A stretch of 5,137 bases of DNA from an uncultured Fibrobacterota bacterium. GTDB taxonomy: Bacteria > Fibrobacterota > Chitinivibrionia > Chitinivibrionales > Chitinispirillaceae. The stretch spans positions 1 to 5,137 of the forward strand of contig CAISVC010000145.1 in NCBI GenBank assembly GCA_903888815.1. The letters run 5' to 3'. The notes under the pieces are model-generated. The model did not search any database, had not been told where the DNA came from, and saw only the letters and a program-made list of their open reading frames with translations. Of the stretch, positions 1 through 5,137 are shown piece by piece. Position numbers and translations under genes: made by a program. The stretch's first letter is position 1, and every line of letters starts with the position of its first letter.

Positions 1-4
1 ATAG

Positions 5-12
5 AAAAGGAG
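5..12 (+). promoter_or_regulatory. Ribosome binding site for the TTG-started zapB-like gene
   Basis: A purine-rich stretch reading AAAAGGAG lies 7 bases before a TTG codon at 20-22. This strong Shine-Dalgarno match at normal spacing is the main reason to accept the non-ATG start of the following gene. Confidence 0.8.
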
Positions 13-19
13 ATACCTT

Positions 20-280
20 TTGTCAATAGAGTTTTTAACCGAACTCGAAAAAAAAGTTGATATACTTATTAACACTCTCGAACGGCTCCGCGAGGAGAAT
101 GCGGCGCTTAAAGGAGAACTCGGGAAAAAATCCGGCAGTGTTTCTGAAATTGAAAAGGAAAACCGCGCTCTGAAAAACGAAATCACTGCGCTCAAGGCCA
201 AGGCCGGAGAGCAGCATGAAAAGCTCAGAACCGCGGCGGAACGAATTCAGGGTTTGATTGCGAAAATAGAAGCGGTGTAG
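20..280 (+). CDS. zapB: ZapB-like coiled-coil cell division protein
   Basis: This encodes a small, highly charged protein of 86 residues that is almost entirely predicted coiled coil. Heptad-spaced Leu/Ile positions run from about residue 5 to 80, with a probable break near the Gly/Ser-rich stretch at residues 33-41 (GELGKKSGS). It has no signal peptide, membrane segment or catalytic motif. ZapB proteins are about 80-residue coiled coils that bind ZapA and bundle at the FtsZ ring in the cytoplasm. Size, composition and position directly upstream of zapA support the same role here, although low-complexity coiled coils are hard to assign by sequence. The TTG start is chosen because of the strong ribosome binding site 7 bases upstream. 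zapA follows after 42 bp, so the two are probably one transcript. A generic coiled-coil protein of unknown function is the alternative. Confidence 0.7.
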   Translation: MSIEFLTELEKKVDILINTLERLREENAALKGELGKKSGSVSEIEKENRALKNEITALKAKAGEQHEKLRTAAERIQGLIAKIEAV

Positions 281-289
281 CAGCAATGG

Positions 290-309
290 GCCGCCGGAAA
301 GCCGGCGGC
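290..309 (+). promoter_or_regulatory. GC-rich hairpin between zapB-like gene and zapA
   Basis: A perfect 8-bp inverted repeat (GCCGCCGG / CCGGCGGC) encloses the 4-base loop AAAG. It starts 10 bases after the zapB-like stop codon and ends just before the zapA ribosome binding site (GGGAG, 311-315). No U-run follows, so it is not a standard intrinsic terminator. It could modulate zapA translation or stabilise the upstream mRNA end; that role is inference. Confidence 0.6.
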
Positions 310-322
310 AGGGAGCTTATCC

Positions 323-637
323 ATGAGCTCGTCAATGGAAAGCGCACAGAGTACGCGTGTTGTTATTTTCGGCTCGGAATACTCCATCAAGGCTGATGTT
401 GATGTTGAAACGACCAGAAAGGTCGCTCGATACGTAAATTCGAAGATGGCGGAGATCCATGAAAATATCGCCTCGCGCGACAACGTAAAGATAGCCGTCC
501 TTTCCGCGCTGAATATAGCAGGAGAGCTTTTTGAATTGAAAGACAAACAGGAAAATGGTGCTCAAGAGATCAGTGAAATAAGCAATCGCGTGGCGCAAAT
601 CACGAAAAAAATCGACGCCGCCTTGCAGAAGGACTGA
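323..637 (+). CDS. zapA: Cell division protein ZapA
   Basis: ZapA is a cytoplasmic FtsZ-binding protein that cross-links FtsZ protofilaments and recruits ZapB. The 104-residue product has the family's two parts. An N-terminal globular head (about residues 10-50) shows the typical VVIFGSEYSIKAD strand pattern followed by an ARYVNSKMAEI helix. A C-terminal coiled coil (about 55-102) begins with the family-like ALNIAGELFELK. Length is normal. The ATG at 323 has GGGAG 7 bases upstream; a second ATG at 335 is too far from it. The N-terminal residues 1-9 (Ser-rich) are poorly conserved in the family. The gene follows the zapB-like gene by 42 bp, with the hairpin at 290-309 in between, which suggests coupled supply of both partners. 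The gene downstream is rny, 180 bp away. Confidence 0.93.
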   Translation: MSSSMESAQSTRVVIFGSEYSIKADVDVETTRKVARYVNSKMAEIHENIASRDNVKIAVLSALNIAGELFELKDKQENGAQEISEISNRVAQITKKIDAALQKD

Positions 638-773
638 CAGGAGCGCCTTCTCCACTCTCCAACGACCCGCTTTCCCCTGCGTGCGAGTTCTTGACTCCCG
701 GCCCGCTTCACCGTCCGTTAATAAATAATTTTTCAGCCTGAACATCGTGGCGGCGTATTTCCGCCTGCCATTG

Positions 774-779
774 TATCAT
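774..779 (+). promoter_or_regulatory. Possible -10 element upstream of rny
   Basis: TATCAT (5 of 6 to TATAAT) lies 38 bases before the rny start codon, a reasonable place for a promoter. No good -35 box is visible at the usual 16-18 base spacing. A TTGACT at 691-696 is far too distant. This is a weak candidate; rny may instead be read from the zapA transcript. Confidence 0.25.
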
Positions 780-817
780 ACATTCACCGATGCTTACAGC
801 AGGTAAGGAGGTCATAT

Positions 818-2419
818 ATGACGGACATGGTAAATGTTTCAAACATTACCGGACTGTTTATCGGTTTGATGGCGATAGTAAGCCTTATTCTCGGTTTCGC
901 CGCCGGGTTTTTCTGGCAAACGCTCACGGACAGGAAATACAAGGAGGAAAAACACCGCGAAATCCAGCAGGAGGCCGAGCTCATACTCAAGGAGGCGAAA
1001 AAAGAGGCCGAGCTCCAGAAAAAGACCGCTATTCTCGAAGCGAAAGACGAGTGGTTCAAGGCAAAATCTGATTTCGAGAAAGAGGCGGTAAAAACCAGGG
1101 AAACGATCCGGCAGGAACAGGCGCGTTTGAAAGAGGTGGAAGTCGACGTTAAGAAACGCGAGGAAACAATCACCAAACGCGAAACTGAATTTTCTGCCCG
1201 TGAAAATTTTCTCAATTCAAAGGAAAAAACGCTGCGGACGAAAGACACGGAACTTTCCCGGCTCATTGCGCAGGCAAATGAAAACCTCGAGAAAATGTCG
1301 CGCATGACCCAGGAAGAGGCGAAAAAACTGCTCATGGAAAACCTGGAAAGCCAGGTCCGCTATGAAGCGGCGCAGATGATCAAGGAAATAAAGGACCAGG
1401 CCAGGAACGAAGCGGACCGCGAAGCAAAGGAAATCGTTGTTCAGGCCATCCAGCGCAGCGCCGCTGAAACCACCATTGAGTCAACGGTCTCGGTGGTGCA
1501 TCTGCCGAGCGACGAGATGAAAGGCCGCATTATCGGACGCGAAGGAAGGAATATCCGCTCGTTTGAAGAAGCGGCCGGCGTTGATGTCATTGTCGATGAC
1601 ACGCCGGAAGCGGTGATTATCTCAGGTTTCGATCCGATCCGCAGGGAAGTGGCCCGCCTGGCGCTTGAAAAGCTGATAAGCGACGGCCGTATCCATCCGG
1701 GCCGCATCGAGGAGCTTATCAAGAAAAGCGAAAAAGAGCTTGAAAAAAGCATCAAAGAGGTGGCCGAGGCGGTCATTTTCGAGCTTGATGTCCACGGTCT
1801 TAAACCGAACCTGGTTGAAATGCTCGGCCGTCTGAAGTACCGCACCTCCTACGGCCAGAACGTGCTGCAGCACAGCAAGGAAGTGGCGATGCTGGCCGGG
1901 CTCATGGCGTCGGAACTCGGACTGGACCCGAAAATCGCGGTCCGGGCAGGCCTGCTCCACGATATCGGGAAAGCGATTGACCGCGAAACCGAAGGAACCC
2001 ATTCGCAGCTCGGCGCCGAACTCGCGGCTAAAAACGGCGAGAACCAGATCATCTGCAATGCCATTGCCGCGCACCACGAAGACGTTCCGCCGATTTCGGT
2101 CTATCCCGTGCTTATCCAGGCCGCGGACACGATTTCGAGCACGCGTCCGGGCGTACGGCGCGAAACGCTCAGCAATTATGTCAACCGCCTGACCAACCTG
2201 GAGGATATCGCCGACTCGTTCCGCGGGGTCAGCAAGGCGTACGTCATTCAGGCGGGCCGTGAAATAAGGGTCATGGTGGAGCCGGAAGCCGTGAACGATG
2301 CGCAGGCGCAGGAACTTGCCGGACAGATTTCCAAGAAGATTCAGGATGAGATGGAGTATCCGGGACAGATAAAAGTGACTATCATCCGTGAACTCCGGTT
2401 CACGGAATTCGCGAAGTAA
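818..2419 (+). CDS. rny: Ribonuclease Y
   Basis: RNase Y is a membrane-anchored endoribonuclease that starts mRNA turnover. The 533-residue product is close to the family length (B. subtilis about 520) and shows every domain in order. There is an N-terminal membrane helix (about residues 10-32), then a long charged coiled coil (about 36-210). A KH RNA-binding domain (about 222-290) has the GxxG loop IIGREGRNIR at residues 238-247. An HD domain (about 340-440) contains H352, the HD pair H381-D382 in LLHDIGKAID, H419-H420, and D437 in AADTISSTRPG. A C-terminal region of about 90 residues closes the protein. The KH and HD motifs look intact, so the enzyme should be active. The start is fixed by AAGGAGG (805-811) 6 bases before ATG 818. 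A ymdB-family gene follows, as in B. subtilis, but here a 131-bp repeat separates them. Confidence 0.98.
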   Translation: MTDMVNVSNITGLFIGLMAIVSLILGFAAGFFWQTLTDRKYKEEKHREIQQEAELILKEAKKEAELQKKTAILEAKDEWFKAKSDFEKEAVKTRETIRQEQARLKEVEVDVKKREETITKRETEFSARENFLNSKEKTLRTKDTELSRLIAQANENLEKMSRMTQEEAKKLLMENLESQVRYEAAQMIKEIKDQARNEADREAKEIVVQAIQRSAAETTIESTVSVVHLPSDEMKGRIIGREGRNIRSFEEAAGVDVIVDDTPEAVIISGFDPIRREVARLALEKLISDGRIHPGRIEELIKKSEKELEKSIKEVAEAVIFELDVHGLKPNLVEMLGRLKYRTSYGQNVLQHSKEVAMLAGLMASELGLDPKIAVRAGLLHDIGKAIDRETEGTHSQLGAELAAKNGENQIICNAIAAHHEDVPPISVYPVLIQAADTISSTRPGVRRETLSNYVNRLTNLEDIADSFRGVSKAYVIQAGREIRVMVEPEAVNDAQAQELAGQISKKIQDEMEYPGQIKVTIIRELRFTEFAK

Positions 2420-2430
2420 AGTTTTACGTT

Positions 2431-2561
2431 CAGGAGTCACCGAAGATTGCCTCGCTTCCTGCCTGCTATGGCAGGCGCCCTCCGCCTTACCTGCCTGAAG
2501 CAGGTTTCGGCAACCAAGTCGGGCGGGGGTTATGTTCGCTCGACAACCTCGGTGACTCCTG
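2431..2561 (+). repeat. 131-bp structured repeat with terminal inverted repeats, copy A
   Basis: This block starts 12 bases after the rny stop codon and matches 4641-4771 at 130 of 131 positions in the same orientation. Its ends are perfect 13-bp inverted repeats: CAGGAGTCACCGA (2431-2443) and TCGGTGACTCCTG (2549-2561). Internal dyads are GCCTGC-TATG-GCAGGC (2461-2476), ACCTGC-CTGAA-GCAGGT (2489-2505), and an 8-bp pairing of 2479-2486 with 2522-2529 (one G-U) around the second hairpin. I see no credible reading frame inside it and no target-site duplication at its borders. It looks like a MITE-like or intergenic palindromic repeat. In RNA it would form a branched, closed structure that could stabilise or end the rny transcript; the role is inferred, the repeat itself is directly visible. 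Confidence 0.93.
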
Positions 2562-2564
2562 CCG

Positions 2565-2570
2565 TATCAT
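2565..2570 (+). promoter_or_regulatory. Possible -10 element upstream of ymdB
   Basis: TATCAT lies 28 bases before the ymdB start, 3 bases beyond the right end of repeat copy A. A loose -35-like TCGACA (2540-2545) falls inside the repeat at a long spacing of 19. If real, the repeat would supply part of the ymdB-xseA promoter. Support is weak. Confidence 0.2.
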
Positions 2571-2577
2571 TCCAAGC

Positions 2578-2583
2578 AGGAGG
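2578..2583 (+). promoter_or_regulatory. Distant ribosome binding site for ymdB
   Basis: AGGAGG is a full-strength Shine-Dalgarno match, but it sits 15 bases before the ymdB ATG, longer than the usual 5-9. An in-frame TAA at 2593-2595 excludes any closer upstream start for ymdB. A TTG at 2588, in another frame, is at 4 bases and opens a 4-codon frame whose TGA overlaps the ymdB ATG. Confidence 0.6.
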
Positions 2584-2598
2584 CCGGTTGAATAATTT

Positions 2599-3390
2599 AT
2601 GAAAATCCTTTTCATCGGCGACATTTTCGCCGACATCGGCCGGCGGGTGCTTGCGGAAAGGCTGTCGCCGCTTGTCAAAGAACAGGAAATCGATTGCTGC
2701 ATCGCAAACGGTGAAAACGCTGCGGGCGGCCGCGGCCTTACCGGCAATCTGGCCAAGAAAATCCGCAAGTACGGCGTGCAGGTCATCACCGGCGGAAATC
2801 ACTCCTTCACTATTCCGGATAACGACGTGTCGTTCATGGACGAGCCGCATGTCCTGCGGCCGCTCAACTACCCTCCGGGCAACATCGGCCACGGATCCAC
2901 GTTCATCACGCTTGAAAACGGCATGAGCATAGGCGTCGTCAATCTGCAGGGCCGCACGTTCCACAATGAACAGCTCGACTGCCCGTTCCGCACCGGGAAG
3001 CTCGCGATCGAGGAGCTGCGCGAAAAGACCAGGATCATTATCGTAGACTTTCACGCAGAAACCACAAGCGAGAAACTGGCCTTTGCCGCCTATATTGACG
3101 GCCTGGCAAGCGCCGTAATCGGCACCCATACCCACGTACAGACGGCCGACGAGCGCATTCTCAGGGGCGGCACCGCGTTCATCTCCGATGCCGGCATGAC
3201 CGGGCCTGAAGAATCAATCATCGGCATGAACGCAGAGCCGGTCATCCGTCATTTTCTCCTGCAGACTCACACGCGGTTCGAGCCCTCCTCACAAGGCGCC
3301 ATGCTGAACGCCGTGATCGTCGACGTTGACGATGCAAGCGGAAAAGCGCATGCAATTTCGCGCATCTTTGAACGGATCTCGTTCTCATGA
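2599..3390 (+). CDS. ymdB: YmdB-family metallophosphoesterase (2',3'-cyclic nucleotide phosphodiesterase type)
   Basis: The 263-residue product matches the YmdB family in length (B. subtilis about 264) and throughout its sequence. B. subtilis YmdB is a binuclear metal phosphodiesterase acting on 2',3'-cyclic nucleotides and influencing biofilm and motility choices. Visible metal and catalytic motifs are FIGD (D8), NGENAAGGRGL (E39, N40), GGNHSF (N67, H68), VDFHAETTSEK (H152) and GTHTHVQTAD (H177, H179), so the site is complete. The substitution GGNHSF for the commoner GNHTW is mild. There is no signal peptide, so the protein is cytoplasmic. The ATG at 2599 is the only possible start: an in-frame TAA lies at 2593 and the conserved MKILFIGD begins here. 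Its stop overlaps the xseA start as ATGA. Next to rny, a role tied to RNA metabolism is likely; the exact substrate is not shown here. Confidence 0.95.
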   Translation: MKILFIGDIFADIGRRVLAERLSPLVKEQEIDCCIANGENAAGGRGLTGNLAKKIRKYGVQVITGGNHSFTIPDNDVSFMDEPHVLRPLNYPPGNIGHGSTFITLENGMSIGVVNLQGRTFHNEQLDCPFRTGKLAIEELREKTRIIIVDFHAETTSEKLAFAAYIDGLASAVIGTHTHVQTADERILRGGTAFISDAGMTGPEESIIGMNAEPVIRHFLLQTHTRFEPSSQGAMLNAVIVDVDDASGKAHAISRIFERISFS

Positions 3391-4640
3391 CCGGGCCGAT
3401 TTTCGAATTCCGTCCGCCTTCGCAGGCCGAGCGGCCTTATACGGTAAGCGAGATCAACGACGGGATTGCGCTCATTCTCGAATCGGCCAATCCGCTCGTA
3501 TGGGTCGAGGGCGAAGTCTCAAACTGGCGTGTGTCAAGCAACGGCCACTGCTATTTCCGGCTCAAGGACGCTGAGAGCCAGATTCCCGCCGTACTGTGGC
3601 GGAACGTCGCCGAAAAACTCGCATTCGAGCCCGAGGACGGTTTGTCCGTCAGTGCAATCGCCTCGATACGGGTGTACCGCAAGGCCGGTTACTATCAGCT
3701 CGACATTCACCGCATGGAGCCGCGCGGCAAAGGCGCCCTGTCGCTCGCCTTTGAGCAGCTCAAGAAAAGGCTCGAGCAGGAAGGTCTTTTCGATCCTGCG
3801 CATAAAAGACCGCTTCCGCCGTCAATACAACGGCTCGGCGTGGTCACTTCCAAGCAGGGCGCGGCGATACGGGATATCGTGCGCGTGGTCGCCTCGCGCG
3901 CGCCGCAGACCGACATTGTGCTTGTCGATGTGCCGGTGCAGGGAGAAGGTGCGGCGCAGAAAATCGCGGCCGCCATACGCTGGCTCGACGCCTGGGGCAG
4001 GGCCGACTGCATCATTGCAGGACGCGGCGGCGGGTCGGCAGAGGATCTGTGGGCATGGAACGAGGAGATCGTGGCGCGCGCGATGTACGAGTGCGAAACC
4101 GCGATAATTTCCGCGGTAGGCCACGAAACCGACTTCACCATCGCGGATTTCACTGCCGACGTGCGTGCTGCGACCCCGTCCGCAGCCGCGGAAATAGCCG
4201 CGCCCGACCGCGCCGAGAGCCGCAGGTATTTCGACTCCTGCGTTTCGCGCTTTTCAGGCGCCGCGCAGCGTTATTTTGCGGCGGTAAATGAGCGTTTCGA
4301 TTCGTGCGTTTCAAGCCGCAGCCTGAAGATGGCGCTGCAGCTATTCCTTGAACGGCAGCAGGAACTCGACGATCAGGCCGCTGCGCTGAGCCGGCGCGTC
4401 AGCGAGTCGGTTAAAACCGCGGTGCTCCGTTTTTCCACGGCCGCTTCGCGGCTGCATGCGTTCAGTCCGCTCGCCGTGCTGTCGCGGGGGTACAGCGTGG
4501 TCAGCGCCGGAGACGGCAAACCGGTGCGGTCAAGCGAAGAACTGGCCCCGGGCCAGGATGTTTCCATGCGGTTCCATAAGGGGTCGGCAACGGCGAAGGT
4601 AGAGACAGTTTCGCCCTCCCCTGTAGATCGATCTCATTAG
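3387..4640 (+). CDS. xseA: Exodeoxyribonuclease VII large subunit
   Basis: XseA is the catalytic subunit of ExoVII, a cytoplasmic nuclease that cuts single-stranded DNA from both ends to short oligonucleotides in repair and mismatch processing. The 417-residue product has an N-terminal OB-fold (about residues 17-113, with VWVEGEVSNWR and HCYFRLKD). The nuclease domain (about 135-275) keeps SKQGAAIRDI (D163), GRGGGSAEDLWAWNEE (R213) and SAVGHETDFTIADF (H246, D249), which align with the E. coli catalytic set D155, R205, H238, D241. A helical region (about 275-355) and the C-terminal SPLAVLSRGYSVV motif follow. It is somewhat shorter than E. coli XseA (456), mainly in the helical part. The ATG overlaps the ymdB stop by ATGA and has no clear Shine-Dalgarno site, so reinitiation after ymdB is likely. 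FDSCVS occurs twice (residues 282-287 and 304-309). Confidence 0.97.
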   Translation: MTGPIFEFRPPSQAERPYTVSEINDGIALILESANPLVWVEGEVSNWRVSSNGHCYFRLKDAESQIPAVLWRNVAEKLAFEPEDGLSVSAIASIRVYRKAGYYQLDIHRMEPRGKGALSLAFEQLKKRLEQEGLFDPAHKRPLPPSIQRLGVVTSKQGAAIRDIVRVVASRAPQTDIVLVDVPVQGEGAAQKIAAAIRWLDAWGRADCIIAGRGGGSAEDLWAWNEEIVARAMYECETAIISAVGHETDFTIADFTADVRAATPSAAAEIAAPDRAESRRYFDSCVSRFSGAAQRYFAAVNERFDSCVSSRSLKMALQLFLERQQELDDQAAALSRRVSESVKTAVLRFSTAASRLHAFSPLAVLSRGYSVVSAGDGKPVRSSEELAPGQDVSMRFHKGSATAKVETVSPSPVDRSH

Positions 4641-4771
4641 CAGGAGTCACCGAAGATTGCCTCGCTTCCTGCCTGCTATGGCAGGCGCCCTCCGCCTTAC
4701 CTGCCTGAAGCAGGTTTCGGCAACCAAGTCGGGCGGGGGTTATGTTCGCTCGACAACCTCGGTGACCCCTG
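4641..4771 (+). repeat. 131-bp structured repeat with terminal inverted repeats, copy B
   Basis: This is the second copy of the 2431-2561 block, in the same orientation, and begins on the base after the xseA TAG. The only difference is position 4767, C instead of T, which breaks one pair in the terminal inverted repeat. The internal dyads are unchanged (4671-4686, 4699-4715, and 4689-4696 with 4732-4739). The right end runs into CTTTTAAAAAAA, so the closed stem followed by a short U-run could act as a weak terminator. No target-site duplication is visible. The copy separates xseA from xseB, genes that are often adjacent or overlapping. Confidence 0.93.
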
Positions 4772-4808
4772 CTTTTAAAAAAATGCCTTTCCATTTCGTG
4801 TGAGGGCC

Positions 4809-4825
4809 AATGCCCCTATAGCATT
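4809..4825 (+). other. Small inverted repeat in xseA-xseB gap
   Basis: AATGC and GCATT flank a 7-base spacer, followed by AT-rich sequence. A competing 4-bp dyad, GGGC-CAAT-GCCC, covers 4804-4815. Both stems are short, so any terminator or leader role is uncertain. Confidence 0.25.
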
Positions 4826-4841
4826 AAATAATAACTGACCT

Positions 4842-4856
4842 TTTGACTCCGTCAAA
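4842..4856 (+). promoter_or_regulatory. Inverted repeat overlapping a possible xseB promoter
   Basis: TTTGAC-TCC-GTCAAA is a perfect 6-bp dyad. It overlaps TTGACT (4843-4848), a good -35 match; TTTAGT at 4865-4870 is a 4-of-6 -10 candidate at 16-base spacing, 27 bases before the xseB ATG. The layout fits a separate xseB promoter with an operator-like site, but each part could occur by chance in this AT-rich leader. Confidence 0.3.
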
Positions 4857-4897
4857 TAACTTGATTTAGTTTTACTATTGGAAATGAGAGAGAGACT

Positions 4898-5137
4898 ATG
4901 CCCGAAAAACAGCGGTCAAAGAAGACCTGCGGCGGCGATTCACTTTCCTTCGAAGAGGCTCTAACGAGGCTCGAAAAAACCATTGAGCAGCTCGAAAGCG
5001 ATGATCTGACGCTCGATAAATCCTTACAGCTTTTCGAGCAGGGTATCGGCCTCATACGCACCTGCGACTCGCACCTGAAAAAGGCGCAGGGAAAGGTAAC
5101 CGAGCTCCTCAGGGGGGAAAACGGCGAATACATTGAA
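4898..5137 (+). CDS. xseB: Exodeoxyribonuclease VII small subunit (3' end outside window)
   Basis: The frame is open from ATG 4898 to the last base: 80 codons with no stop, so the gene is partial here. XseB is a short helical protein, several copies of which bind the XseA helical region to make active ExoVII. Residues 17-68 carry the whole family pattern: SFEEALTRLEKTIEQLES, then LTLDKSLQLFEQGIGLI and a CDSHLKKAQGKV segment. A 15-residue Lys-rich head (with KKTCGGDS) precedes it. As family members are about 60-85 residues, little is probably missing. The ribosome binding site is a poor GAGAGAGAGA run (4886-4895) rather than a clear AGGAGG. The gene stands 257 bp after xseA, of which 131 bp is repeat copy B, so it may need its own promoter. 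Confidence 0.94.
   Translation, partial: MPEKQRSKKTCGGDSLSFEEALTRLEKTIEQLESDDLTLDKSLQLFEQGIGLIRTCDSHLKKAQGKVTELLRGENGEYIE

Noticed and set aside
638..643. CAGGAG right after the zapA stop as a relic of the 131-bp repeat
   Set aside because: Only these six bases match; the following sequence does not resemble the repeat.
691..723. TTGACT with TTAATA as a promoter for rny
   Set aside because: Spacing is 21 bases, too long for a standard promoter.
2431..2561. Repeat as an integron attC site, given its position after stop codons and a GTTATGT string
   Set aside because: Core sites are not at the ends, GTTATGT does not fit GTTRRRY, no integrase is present, and the flanking genes are housekeeping genes in a normal operon.
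2431..2561. Repeat as SRP (4.5S) RNA or another known RNA
   Set aside because: The conserved SRP tetraloop and asymmetric-loop sequence is absent, and two copies in gene gaps do not fit.
2530..3135. Long open frame on the minus strand across ymdB
   Set aside because: It is antisense to a well-conserved gene, starts inside it, and matches no family I know; it follows from the codon bias of ymdB.
4501..4794. Minus-strand frame running through repeat copy B into xseA
   Set aside because: It is antisense to the xseA end and the repeat, has no convincing ribosome binding site or domain, and its equivalent across copy A is not kept.

Overview
This window holds a compact run of bacterial housekeeping genes, all on the + strand: a small ZapB-like coiled-coil gene (TTG start), zapA, rny (RNase Y), a ymdB-family metallophosphoesterase gene, xseA, and the start of xseB, which runs off the right edge. 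The organism is a bacterium of moderate to fairly high GC. GC appears to rise from the zap genes to xseA. A ZapA/ZapB-type pair suggests Z-ring assembly with accessory coiled-coil proteins, and RNase Y with YmdB suggests an RNA-decay system of the Bacillus type rather than the RNase E type. I cannot name a phylum from this window alone; a little-studied or uncultured lineage is possible but not shown.

Layout. Positions 20-637 carry the two division genes, separated by 42 bp that contain a strong 8-bp hairpin next to the zapA ribosome binding site. A 180-bp gap (638-817) then leads to rny (818-2419). The rny-ymdB gap (2420-2598) is mostly filled by a 131-bp repeat (2431-2561). ymdB (2599-3390) and xseA (3387-4640) overlap by ATGA, so they are co-transcribed and probably translationally coupled. 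A second, almost identical repeat (4641-4771) begins on the base after the xseA stop codon. It is followed by 126 bp of AT-richer leader and then xseB (4898 to past the end).

Function. ZapA and the ZapB-like protein would stabilise FtsZ filaments. RNase Y starts mRNA decay at the membrane, and YmdB is a phosphodiesterase often encoded next to it. XseA and XseB are the two subunits of exodeoxyribonuclease VII. The genes themselves are ordinary.

The unusual element is the pair of 131-bp repeats. They differ at one base, have 13-bp terminal inverted repeats (perfect in the first copy), contain several internal dyads, lie in the same orientation, and each sits just after a gene's stop codon. They look like a small non-coding mobile or structured-RNA repeat family. 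I did not see evidence of a larger undescribed system.
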